From Corythucha ciliata (lineage: Eukaryota > Arthropoda > Insecta > Hemiptera > Tingidae): 64,000 nt of DNA. Below, piece by piece: positions 1 to 10,170 of the stretch; position 1 is the first letter of the stretch, and the number at the start of each line of letters is the position of its first letter. The DNA is taken from positions 45,694,164-45,758,163 of the forward strand of contig CM075941.1 in the NCBI GenBank assembly GCA_038030265.1, written 5' to 3'. The translations under genes were made by a program, and so were the position numbers. Under the pieces are notes generated by a model. That model worked only from the letters and a program-made list of their open reading frames with translations. It was not told where the DNA came from and searched no databases.

Positions 1-2920
1 GTTTCTTGATGGGCGGAAAAAAAAGAAATGAAATGACCACCGCTGGAAGGCCTGTAGAAAACAACTAGGCCCTACCCTTTATCCGCTTTAATAGATAACA
101 AAAATTCTATGAGATCGCCCCTCCCCCCACAACCATGAGGGCTATTGCTACATCTCCGTGTACGTGCAGTGTAGGGACGTTAAATTCAGTATACACGATC
201 TTGCTGACTATAAAAACTCTCAGTAGGCACACTTCTGAACGAAAATTTGAATAGTTCAAAGACCCCACTATTAAAATTACCAGTTTGCTTGAGTCGTGCT
301 AGGCATTATAATATCCACATTGCCTCAAAACAGCCAGGCAATGTGAGAAATAACAAACAAATTACCCAGATTCCCTAGCAGGGTTAGGCATTTTGAACGG
401 CAATGCACTTTGCTGGTAATATTACGCATCTTTTGAAAGGGTGAAAGGAGAGAAGCAAAAAAAAAAAAGTTGTCTACAATGTGCAAAGTTTTACACAACA
501 ACCACTGCGCTGTAATCCCATTCGGCAAAATATTCCGCGACAGTGTCATTTTCGGTTTGTAGAGCGTCGTTGCAATGAATAAATGGCAGTTGGCTCACTG
601 ATGATAGCATGGCCAGAGGTCATTTACGCGTGGAGGGGGAGCAGGGGGCAGGTGCCTCAAACTCATCCCTGTTCAACGTCCGTTGCACCCTGTCACACAT
701 TTTTGTCAGTGGTCACTGTTTTAATAAATAATAAAATGCGCGAATCGGAGGAGCTTTCTGATATCCCCGCACAGGTACGGAAAATCATCGCGCCAGAGAA
801 AACCCTGCGCCAAGGCGCCTGGCTCTCAGCAGAGATCACCTCTCAATCGCGGTAAGCCTTGTCTGTTTATTTCTGCTCCCGCCTCAAAAGCTTCTTTTAA
901 CAATTCAGCAGCTCAATGAGTGCGGGAAACAAACGCCCACAGGAACGCAAGAGGTAGCGGAAATATAAAGAGATTGAAGCTTTTCTCATTGCCTGTCAAC
1001 TTGTTATTTTATTGACAGTTTCAGTTTCGAGGTATTCGAAGACGTTTAAAATTTTTGATTGATGATGCACTTAGAAGCGCCGATTTCCCTAAAATCTATA
1101 GAGCGCTTTTATTACTACAGAAAAGCTGTGAAAACTCTTTTTCGTTCCGGGAAAAATGCCTAAACGCTTTTCTTGGCACGTCTCCTTTCTGGGAAGGAAT
1201 AGGTACTGAGGTATCCTTAACAATTCAACATTAAAACAACATTTTTTGATTCACTCAGACGTTTTTTGAACGGTCTAAGGCACCACGTTATTGTAATTAC
1301 TGTCCATTTTAAATGATTTTGGAAGTGAAGGGTGCGTGAGCTCGAATTGGTCCCTTCAACCTCTCTCTTCCTTCCCGCGCCACACCGGCTTGGATCATTA
1401 ATGGTTTTGATCCGCCATACTGCGTAAATTGTAAGTGAAACGTGATCTGTGATAAGACACCCCGCGTACACGCATTAAATCGGATGAAATAATACTCCAA
1501 TGTCGTCCCTTTACCGTCGAACTCGACATATTATAGTGGCCAGTCATTCAAGGATTACGACATTGATCGGTGGTTGCTGTGGTATGGGGCGAGTTGGGGG
1601 GGGGGGAGATTTATTCGACCAATAAGCGAGTGACGACGCGACGGTGACAACAAACGAGCCGATCGTTTATTCAAACACAACTACTTATAATCGCTCAAGT
1701 TGACAACGTTTCTAATTATAATGACGTAGAATAAAAAAAAATGAATAACTTCTAAAAAGCTTTTGAAGCCGCATCGTCCTCCGCGTTCTTATTGAATTAA
1801 ACCTGTTCACCCCACCCCCTCAGCGCCACACAATAATCAGTATTAAAAGTGGGCGTCTCAAATGGAAACTGTCGCCTCTGTCCAACCTCCGTAATTAATT
1901 GACTCGGATGTATGTATATGCCTCTGACAAATGTTTCAAAGAGCCCTTCCTCTTCACTTCACCGAACCAACCGGCGGTTAGTTTATTGCTTCAATGGTCC
2001 AGTTTTCATCCGAAAGTCAATTGTATTCATTTTGCGCGAATATAATCCCCTCCCTTTACCACCCACCTTACCCTTCCCAACGTCATTTAATCCAACGATG
2101 TGTATATAATGATGAAAACGTCTTACCAAGACGTTTAAAGATTTTCAAAGTTCGTATTCAAGTTTTACAGTGAAAGGCGGCTCTTTTCAACCAAAAAAAC
2201 AGCTTTAACAGGAAATAAATTGAAATGAACGTGTGCGAGACGTTTTATTTATTTCTTTTTTCAATTCAAAAAAAAAAAAGAAGCGAAAAACCTGCCAATA
2301 GCAAAGCACACTGGGAACATCTTATCGGATATCAAATAAATTGTCCCCCAAGAGCTTCCAGAATTGCTGTAGAATGTCGAAAAAACGACCGAAAGTCAAT
2401 TAAAGCGCTCTTAAGTTCAGCTCTAGCTGCGGCAATCTTTCTATAGAAAACAAGGAAACTATAGATTTCTCTCAAGTCGAGTTATTTTGCTGTTTTGATA
2501 ATTTCAACTGAAAAACTTGGGGGAAAAAACTATTTCTCGCTTCTGGTATACCTAAATCAGTTAATCTTCAGCTTTGTAAGTGAGACCCCCCTCCCCTTGC
2601 CAGAATTATTTCAATGAGTTGGCCAGCTTATAAGAGCCTTCCAAAGTGTCTAGATTGTTGAACTTATACTGGGTCATTCCCCTCCGTAAAACTTACCATT
2701 TTGGCTCCTGGTATACGCGCTCCGAACAGTGCAAGGATTTACGGGGTGGATTTTTGGTGGGTTCAAACCCCCACCACACGCTAAGAAATTGGCGTCTACT
2801 GAAATTTGAGGACTGCTAAAGGGGGAGCTGCACAGATCCCCCGTCCAATGCAGTCGACAACAGCAGCGAGTAACGTAGCGACGTGGGCGGTCCGCCCCGG
2901 GCCACCAGCGCTAAATTCAT
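1..2920. other. Non-coding flank, no recognised gene
   Basis: I see no protein family, RNA gene or transposon end in this stretch apart from one weak exon-like segment at 736-851. The short reading frames are uncorrelated and contain homopolymer runs. The DNA has several G or C runs of eight or more bases, for example near 1597, and A/T-rich filler. Confidence 0.6.
736..851 (+). CDS. Possible first coding exon of an unknown gene
   Basis: An ATG at 736 in the context ataaaATGCG opens a 116-base frame that is clearly more GC-rich than its flanks and runs straight into a consensus 5' splice site, G|GTAAGC, at 852. The peptide starts MRESEELSDIPAQVRKII and is charged and soluble-looking, with no motif I can name. 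An acceptor and second exon were not found. A chance open frame is quite possible. The call rests only on the ATG, base composition and donor site. Confidence 0.15.
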
Positions 2921-2928
2921 AACAAAAA

Positions 2929-3077
2929 TGGTATATTATACAACGAGTGGATAAATTAATGATTTCACCTGCGAGTTTTGTTTTACGAAAACAAACGAGG
3001 CGTACAACGTGCGTCTCGTTCACTAAAAAAAAAAAACACGAGCAGGTAAAATCCACTTTTCCACGAGTTGTTTACGC
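2929..3077. mobile_element. Small palindromic (MITE-like) element
   Basis: The left end TATATTATACAACGAGTGG and the right end CCACGAGTTGT are inverted. Inside them, ATTTCACCTGCGAG faces CACGAGCAGGTAAAAT and ACGAGGCG faces CGTCTCGT, so the piece folds on itself around 3010. Related termini (TAGTATATTACACAACGAGTG type) bound the larger palindromes at 42.9-43.8 kb and one edge of the insert at 8.9-9.1 kb. It has no coding capacity. It is most simply a non-autonomous terminal-inverted-repeat element. The target duplication is not clear. Confidence 0.55.
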
Positions 3078-3284
3078 TACTTTTCGCGCAACGCCAGACA
3101 TTTTTAGCAGAAAGTTGCGAACTCGTCCGTCGGGACATTGAGAAAAAAAGTGAAGGACGAATTCCTCAACAGTCACGAACTCCTTTCATGACGTCGAAAA
3201 CTCACATCTCACTCACTGAGAAATGAAAAGTCTGTCGGACCCCTGGTGAAACAGTCTGATAACCTCAGTTTCGCTTACTTTCAA

Positions 3285-4785
3285 AACAGTGGCTAAAATG
3301 AAACTTTAGACAACTGTTTTATCTCCAAAAAAGGTGCTAAATGACATTTTAACCACGTGGCGTGAAAACACTATTTCGTGTCAGAAAATTGAGAAATGAG
3401 CTATAGTTTGCGGCCATAACTAGGAGCAAGCAGCTGTAAAATTGAGAAAAAGCAGCGATCAATCGCTCAGCAGGCTCAACTGATATTGAAAAAACGCACA
3501 TTCGCGGTTTCTCGAGGTTTCAATATCAGGACTAAAATTGAAAAAAGCGGTAATCCACATGGATAGACGTGAAAAAAATATGCTACCTCGCGGCTAAAAT
3601 TAAGAAATTATCCGCAGCAAAAATTAAGCGGGGCTAAAAGTGAGAAATATCGCTAATAAGCTGCAAAAATGGTGGAAAAGCGTCAATATGCAGACCTAAA
3701 ACTGAGACAAACCGTTAATTTTCGCTTAAAGTTGAGACAAAGAGCTGACTCGCTGCTGAAATTGATAAAATGCGGTAATTCGGGGATAAAGTTGACAAAA
3801 ATCGCTTAATAACCCCTACAATCCGCTAATTCACGCTTAAAATTCAGGAAACGCGGTAACGCGTGGCTAAAATAGACAAAAGTGCTGATACATATGATAA
3901 TACCCTCTAATTTGCGGCTAAAACTGATGAAATCCACTAATCCGCATCTAAAATTCAGAAGATGCGTTAATCGCGGCTACAGTACGAATCCATTTACGGG
4001 TAATTAAAAGGAAGAAAATTGATGAACGGATAATTTGAGAAAATCCGCTAATTCGGCTGAAATCGACGAAGCGTGGTAATTGCCAGCAGAAATTGAGAAA
4101 ATCTAATTCGCGACTAAAATTAGAAAATAAATAGCGTTCACAATTGAGGAACAGCGCTCATTTGGTCCTAAAATGGCAAAGACGCTGATTTGCGAATCAA
4201 TTTTGAGAAAATCCGCTAATTCGCGGGTAAAGTTCCGGAAACGTGGTAAGGGGTAATAAGTGACTACAATAGAGAAAAACTGCTAGCCCACACGACTAAG
4301 ATGTGAAGACAAATGCGAATTCACAGCTAAAATGGTGAAAAAGATCGAATTTGCGGCTAAAATTGAGGGAAAATATACTAATTCGTGGATACATTTGACA
4401 AAACCTGCCAATTCGAGGCTAAAATTGATAAATTCTGTTAAATTCGTGGCTAAAACTGGGAAAACCCGTTCGCGCTGAATCCTGGCTAAAATCCGCTTTT
4501 AAAATTCAGAAAATGCGTTATTCGCGCCTAAAGTTGTAAAGAGGCGGTCATTCGCCGCTAAAATGGAGTAAAACGGTGAATCCGGGGGTTATAAAATCGA
4601 AGAAATGTGGTGATTCGCGGCTAGAATTAACAAATTATTCGCGTCAACAATTGAGATATAGCACTAATTTACTTCTGAAATGGGGGGGGGGCACTAATTC
4701 GCAGATCAATTTGAGAAAAATCGCTTATTCGCGGGTGATATGCCGGAAACGAGGTAGTGCGCGTCTCAAATAAAGAAAAAGTGCT
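3285..4785 (+). repeat. Family 1 degenerate ~30-bp repeat array
   Basis: Dozens of diverged copies of a roughly 28-30-base unit with the core GCGGCTAAAATTGAGAAA and the linker CGCTAATT follow each other, all in the same orientation. Individual copies differ widely while the order gctaaa, gagaaa, gctaatt is preserved. The array ends exactly where the truncated copia coding sequence begins (about 4786). There is no coding potential; the open frame across the edge is accidental. Confidence 0.85.
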
Positions 4786-5596
4786 AAAACACGCGACTAC
4801 CGTCGCCCAACATATCAGCAAAATCGACTCGTTGGCCCAAGCGTTGGCGAATGTTGAGGAGCCAGTATCCGAGCTGGACAAAATCGCCAAAACGCTCGGC
4901 AGTTTGCCTGCAAAATTCAGCCCATTTGTTACGGCATGGGATTTTTGCGACGAAGCAAAGCAAACATTCGACAACCTCACATCCAGGCTTCTGAAAGAAG
5001 AGCGTTTGAATCAGTCTGAGGAACTGGCTACGGCATTGGCAGCGGTCAAGCTTCATAGAGGTCAAGGTGAGCCGTCTCCATCAATAACTAAAAAGCGTGA
5101 TGTCAATAAGTCTGGTCACGTAAAAAGTCAATGTTATAAGTTCAAGAAACGCCGTGAAACCAGCTCTACCCAACAAGCATTAAGTGCGGAGTTTAAAAAC
5201 TGGGAAGCTGTGTGCGAAGACGACGATTGGCTGGCCGACAGCGCCGCGTCCAAGCACATGACGCACAAACGTGAGTGGTTTTCTCGCCTAAAACCTATCG
5301 ATCATCCGCTCAACGTTCAAATAGGAGATAACTCTCTGATCGAGTGCGAGGGAATCGGCGAAATTGACATTCTTGCCCGAGTCAACGGGCAGTGGGAGCC
5401 CCGCACCCTCAAGGACGTCCTGTATTTGCCGAAGCTCAAAAAGAACCTATTTTCAATCGGTGCTGTGACGTCTAAAGGCTTCAAGGTCGCCTTCAACGAC
5501 AAGGGTATCATCGTTTCAAAGCAAGGCACGTCCGTCGAAGGTATTAAAGCAACCGTTGTTCAAAGTCAAACTCGTTGGTCAAGCCAACAGCGCTGA
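4757..5596 (+). pseudogene. Copia #1 Gag C-terminus and protease
   Basis: The recognisable part begins near 4787 (HATTVAQHISKIDSLAQAL); bases before that are family 1 repeat, so the native start is missing. The order is a Gag helical segment, then a damaged zinc knuckle (GHVKSQC, first Cys pair lost). The copia aspartic protease motif WLADSAASKHMT follows, where canonical copies have D-S-G/A-A. Last comes the conserved segment ending LKDVLYLPKLKKNLFSIG. In live copia elements this is continuous with integrase. Here the frame shifts near 5550 and stops at 5596, and the pol frame continues in +1. It would process the Gag-Pol polyprotein if intact. Confidence 0.8.
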
Positions 5597-8006
5597 AAGT
5601 GACTTCCGTTTGCGGCATGAGAGGCTCGGACACGCTAGTGTTGACGTCGTTCGAAAAATCACTAATTTAACCGGACCGGATAAAATATCTTGTGAATTCT
5701 GTGAGTATGGGAAACAGTCAAAAAAACCTTTTTCTCTAAATTATCAGAGGGCCTCCATACCTGGAGAAATCATACACTCCTATGTCTGTGGCAAAATGCC
5801 TGTCACGTCTCTCGGAGGAGCGAACTACTTCGTCATTTTCAAGGACGATTGTACCAGTTTCACGTTTGCGTACTTCATTCGCAACAAGAGCGACGTTTTC
5901 TTGAGGTTTTTGGAGTTTGAAAAACTTGTTGAGCGGCAAACCGGCAGAAAGATTAAGATTTTTCGTAGTGACAATGGCACCGAATTTGTAAACGGCCAAT
6001 TCAAAGAACATTTCAAAAAGGAAGGGATTGTGCATGAGACCAGTGCACCGTACGTGCCCCAGCAAAATGGTCGCGCGGAGCGAGAGCTACGTACTATAGT
6101 CGAAAAAGCACGTTCAATGCTACACGCCGCCGGTCTCCCGGAAAATTTATGGGCAGAAGCCGTCAACGCCGCCGTTTATGTAAACAATCGCCTGCCCAGG
6201 GCCGGATCTGACAAAACACCGTATGAACAATGGCTCGGAAAAGAGCAATCTCTTGAGCACTTACGAAAATTTGGTTCCGTGGCATTTGCCCATGTGCCCG
6301 ACAAGTTTCGTCAAAAATTCGACAAAAAAGTCAAACGGTTGCTCATGGTGGGCTACGAGGGCGAAAGTCCCAATTATCGGCTGTATGACTCTAAAACGAA
6401 GAGAGTGTTGGTTTACCGACACGTCACTTTCGACGAGCAATCATGTGCCTCGGAATCACCCGCCGCTATCGACGAAACACAGTTTTTTCTCTTTGATGAA
6501 GAAAAGCAACCTGATGTCGGAAATCAAATTCAAATCGAGCTATCACCAACCAACGCCAACAACGTCAGCGAATCTACTTCCAGCGAAGAAAGCGCGCCCA
6601 GTGCTCCAGTGGGAGTTAGAGCTCTTCGTGACCGTTCGTTAATTAAACGCCCTGGTTTTCTCGATGAACACTTCGTGGCATCCGCCGCCACTATAGACGA
6701 GCCACTGACTTATGAGGAAGCCTTATCGTCAAAAGAAGCTTCAGAATGGAGGAGAGCCATGGATGAGGAGATACACTCCTTGGAAGAAAACAAAACCTGG
6801 TCTTTGGCTAAACTTCCTCCGGACAGACAGGCAGTCGGCTGTAAATGGGTGTTTAAAGTAAAGTACAAGCCGGATGGTACTGTCGATCGTTTTAAAGCAC
6901 GGCTGTGCGCAAAAGGATTCACTCAAAAGGAAGGACTCGACTACTCCGAAACTTTTTCGCCCGTAGTCCGCTACGACTCCGTTCGTGTGCTTCTCGCTAT
7001 TGCCTCAACGAGAAATCTGAAGATAAAGCAATTTGATGTCAAGTCAGCATTCCTAAACGGTAGCCTAAAAGAAGACATTTTCATGGCCCAACCAAAGGGT
7101 TACGTCAAAGAAACTTCAAACATGGTCTGCAAGCTACACAAGGCCATCTATGGCCTGAAACAATCTTCATTCTGCTGGAACCAGGCATTCAGTGATGTTC
7201 TCAAAAATGTTGGTCTCAAGCAACTGAACGCAGACAGATGTCTTTACCACTCTTGTTTCGAGGTGCATAACGTCTATGTCGCGCTCTACGTAGATGATGG
7301 GCTCATTTTGAGCAAAGATGAGCATTTAATCGACAGCATCCTGGACCATCTACCCGAACATTTTTCAATCACGAGGGAGGAAGGCCAGCACTTCGTTGTT
7401 ATGGAAATCCAAAGAAATCCATCTGGACACATTAAAATAACTCAAAGAGGTTATTTGCGCCGCATCTTGGAAAAATTCCACATGATGGATTGTAAGCCGA
7501 ACAAAGTTCCGGCAGACGCTAATGTCGTCCTGGCGAGGAATGCATCGCGTCACACCAACATGATTAATGTCCCCTATCGCGAAGCAGTCGGCTCGCTCAT
7601 GTTTGCAGCGATCGTTTCTCGGCCCGATATAATGTATGCAGTCAGTGAGGTCAGCCGCTACTTGGAAGACCCGTCGAGAGAGCACTGGCTCGCGGTGAAG
7701 AGAATCTTTAAATACTTAAGAGGGACGCTGGACTTCGGAATCGCCTACTCTTCAGATCTTGACCTAACTATTTACTCGGATTCGGATTTCGCTGGCGACA
7801 TCGACACCGGGTGCACCAGTAACGTGGTGTTCACGTCGTCAAAAATGCGTCTCAAGATCTACAACAGAAGCAGAGTATGTTGCGGCGTCGGAAGCCTCGC
7901 AGGAAGCAGCGTGGCTGCGCACACTACTAAAAGAGCTCAACGTGGAGCAGAAAGCCCCTACCTGCATGTTCGTCGACAACCAAAGTGCTATGAAGCTTGC
8001 AAATAA
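5556..8006 (+). pseudogene. Copia #1 integrase-RT-RNase H (pol)
   Basis: The long frame carries the pre-integrase H-H-C-C finger (H21, H26, C46, C49), the integrase core, the copia RT and the start of RNase H. The RT shows VKSAFLNG near the first catalytic Asp and the YVDD box at residues 578-581, both intact. In the integrase the second Asp (SDNGTEF, D139) and the Glu (NGRAER, E175) are kept, 35 residues apart. The first catalytic Asp, normally in HSDxCGP, reads HSYVCGKM (Y76), so strand transfer should be abolished. RNase H begins with YSDSDFAGD near residue 740, then loses frame at about 7815-7865. The first codon is not a true start; the frame continues Gag after a shift. Confidence 0.85.
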
Positions 8007-8148
8007 TCAAGAGCATCATGCGAGGACCAAGCACATAGATGTCAAGTACCATTTCGTCCGAAAAATGGTCAAGGATGGGCTTCTCGAACTGAAATACGTA
8101 CCGTCAAGAAGTCAACTGGCAGATTTCCGACGAAGCCTCTACCAGTGA
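7942..8148 (+). pseudogene. Copia #1 RNase H C-terminus, shifted frame
   Basis: This frame holds the last third of copia RNase H. It includes FVDNQSAMKLANN with the catalytic-region Asp, the ARTKHIDVKYHFVR segment and the closing SQLADF. Homology actually starts upstream of the first Met, near 7868, in the same frame. The shift and a short loss between 7815 and 7865 separate it from the rest of pol. It normally ends about 100 bases before the 3' LTR, as it does here. Confidence 0.75.
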
Positions 8149-8266
8149 CCATCTTCTCGGAAAATATCAAAAATTGTCACATTGAAATAATAGTTCTTTT
8201 TCTTTTTTGAATTGTTTAAATTTTTACATCTTGTTTTGCTTTGATGCATTTTGAAAAGAGTGGGAG

Positions 8267-8453
8267 TGTTGAACTGCTTTTCAAAACATCCGCCAACTCA
8301 TAACCAACCTTGAAACCTCCCTCTGAGTCCTAAAAACCTTTTTCCAGTTGGTTGTTTTTCTCCTTTGATAATACACGTTTTTGCACCAAGAGTTTTCCTC
8401 GTTTTTCTTAGTTTTTCCACTTTTCGGTCGTGAGTTACGGCCGGTTTTTCATC
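8267..8453 (+). repeat. Copia #1 3' LTR (end uncertain)
   Basis: It begins TGTTGAACTGC directly after the purine-rich tract gaaaagagtgggag, the usual polypurine tract to LTR transition of copia elements. The right end is not fixed by a second LTR; a CA dinucleotide at about 8453 or 8463 precedes the return to family 1 repeat. Confidence 0.45.
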
Positions 8454-8499
8454 AGAGGTCATGTAAACTTGCCTTCAGAAGCCAGGGGTTTGTGTTTTC

Positions 8500-10170
8500 C
8501 TAAATTTCTGCCGCGAATCAGCGTTTTACTAAATTTTAGTAGTGAATTAGCGTTTTTCTCAATTTCCTTCTCATTTGATGCTAGCCGATGATGTTAGCCG
8601 TTAATTAGCCTTTTTTGTCAAGTCATTTGCGATTTTTTCAATTTCACAGCATTTATTTAATTAGCAGATTGCCGTGGATTAGCGATTGTCCCAATTTTAG
8701 TTGCTAATTTGCCATTATGTTAAATTTCAGTCGTCAACTCGTGAATTAGTGTTTTTTGCCAATTTAGTTTGAATTAGCGGGTTTTTTCTTTTGGATCCGC
8801 AAATAATTGGCGACCAACGGGCACGTATCAATTTTACCAAAGAATAGCGAATTAGCGTTTTTTTTTTCCTACACTCCGCCTGGAATCAGCCTCTTACGCA
8901 CGTTCGGAGGCAGCTGAGCGTGCGGAATTGATGTCATTCCGCACGCTCCGTATTTTTGCTAGTCGCCGCCAGTTGGAAGCTACTGGTGTAGGAAATATAG
9001 CGTACGATACTTGTACGGCACACTTCTCACTCCGTGCTCGTGCGATTACCGTCACTCGGCTACGCCTCGTGCGCTAACTTTCACACTCGTACGCAATGAG
9101 GTGCGTTCCGTACTCGTAACGTAATATACCATTGTCATTTTAGCTATAAAGCGGCATATCTGTACACCGCGAATCAGCGATTGTTCTCAGTTTTTTTCTG
9201 GATGTTTCATCGAGATACCACGAATAAACGCTTCTTCACAGTTTTAGTCACGAATACTGGCGCTTTCCTTCAACTTTTTGCTGCGTACCTGTGCGTCTTC
9301 TCACCTTTGTCCGCTAAAGAACCTAAAAAAAAAAAAAAAAAAAAAAAAAAAACTGGGAATCAGCGCATTTTCTCTATTTCAGCCGTGAACTTTCGCCCAA
9401 AAGGGGCGAATTCTCACAATTTGAACCTTCAGATAGCGCTTTTGTGAGCTAAATCGAAAATTCAGCTACACACTTTGCTGATCAACGTTCGATGGACTGA
9501 GCCAGTATCATTGAGTTTTCCAGAAACTCAAAATCAGTAGTGGACCACTCCACTCTCTTGTCACGAGTAATTCATATCTTAATAAATGTGACCAATATTT
9601 AACAAGAATTCACTGAAAAAACTCAGGAAATTCGTGGCTGAAGTGGGGATTAATCGCTAATTCACGGCTAAAATGGCGAAAAATCGCTAATTTACGACTA
9701 AAATGTGGGAAAAGATCGCTAATCGTCGTGGTTCACTGACGAGATTGAAAAGAAAGCGCTGAAGTGAAACGATTTTAAATTAAGAAAACGTCAATTCGCG
9801 ACTTCTGAAGTTACTTCGTGCCAGAAAGTGCTGAAAAAATATTTGCTTGTCCGCGGCCAAATTCAGAAAAAAACGTTGGACATTCGCTGCAAAAATTGGA
9901 AAAAAACTCCAATTCCTGAAATGTAGAAAAATCTGTAATTAGCGGCTAAAATGAGGAAAAACGATAATTGACTGCCAAAATCACGAGAAATTGCCAATAT
10001 GGGGGTTAGTTTGAGAAAATTGTCTTATTCAAAGATAATTGATAAAATGGATGATCTCGGACTCCTAGCGCTAATGCACGGCAAAAATCGAGGAAAATCG
10101 CTATCTCGCTGCTAAAATGGAGAAAAATGCAAATTTGCGGTTAAAATGGACCCAAATCGCTCATTCGTCT
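8500..10170. repeat. Family 1 array that flips orientation at a poly-A hinge
   Basis: From about 8500 to 9320 the monomer is read as TTTTTCTCAATTTTAGC then GCGAATTAGCG. After a 28-base A run (9325-9352) and a short unique stretch, it is read in the opposite sense (GCTAATTCACGGCTAAAATG) up to about 10170. The hinge contains the recurring words CCGCTAAAGAACCT before and ACTGGGAATCAGCG after the A run. These are also found near 15.4, 20.45 and 62.1 kb. A separate palindromic insert occupies 8885-9130. Confidence 0.8.
8885..9130. mobile_element. Palindrome-containing insert in family 1 array
   Basis: GC-rich DNA interrupts the AT-rich array. It contains a perfect hairpin at 8917-8947, with 12-base arms AGCGTGCGGAAT and ATTCCGCACGCT around TGATGTC. 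On the right it ends CGTAACGTAATATACCAT, the reverse complement of a terminus related to the element at 2929. This is probably another member of the same palindromic family. Its left end is not resolved. Confidence 0.45.

Larger units (their letters stand above)
4787..8453 (+). mobile_element. Ty1/copia retrotransposon, 5' truncated
   Basis: Gag C-terminus, protease, integrase, reverse transcriptase and RNase H occur in copia order (integrase before RT). A 3' LTR-like sequence starting TGTTGAACTGC follows at 8267 after a short purine tract (agagtgggag). No 5' LTR, primer-binding site or Gag N-terminus is present: the left edge passes directly into family 1 repeat. At least two frameshifts and a lost integrase aspartate show it is dead. 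The exact 3' end of the LTR is a guess. Confidence 0.85.

Noticed and set aside
2745..2795. tRNA T-loop-like GGTTCAAACCCC
   Set aside because: No acceptor or anticodon arm could be folded around it; it is a G/C-rich hairpin.
3285..4785. CRISPR-like short regularly spaced repeats in family 1
   Set aside because: Monomers are highly diverged, spacing varies and there are no distinct spacers.
9181..9447. Open frame with a Lys run across the poly-A hinge
   Set aside because: It is family 1 hinge plus an A run; no codon bias or domain.
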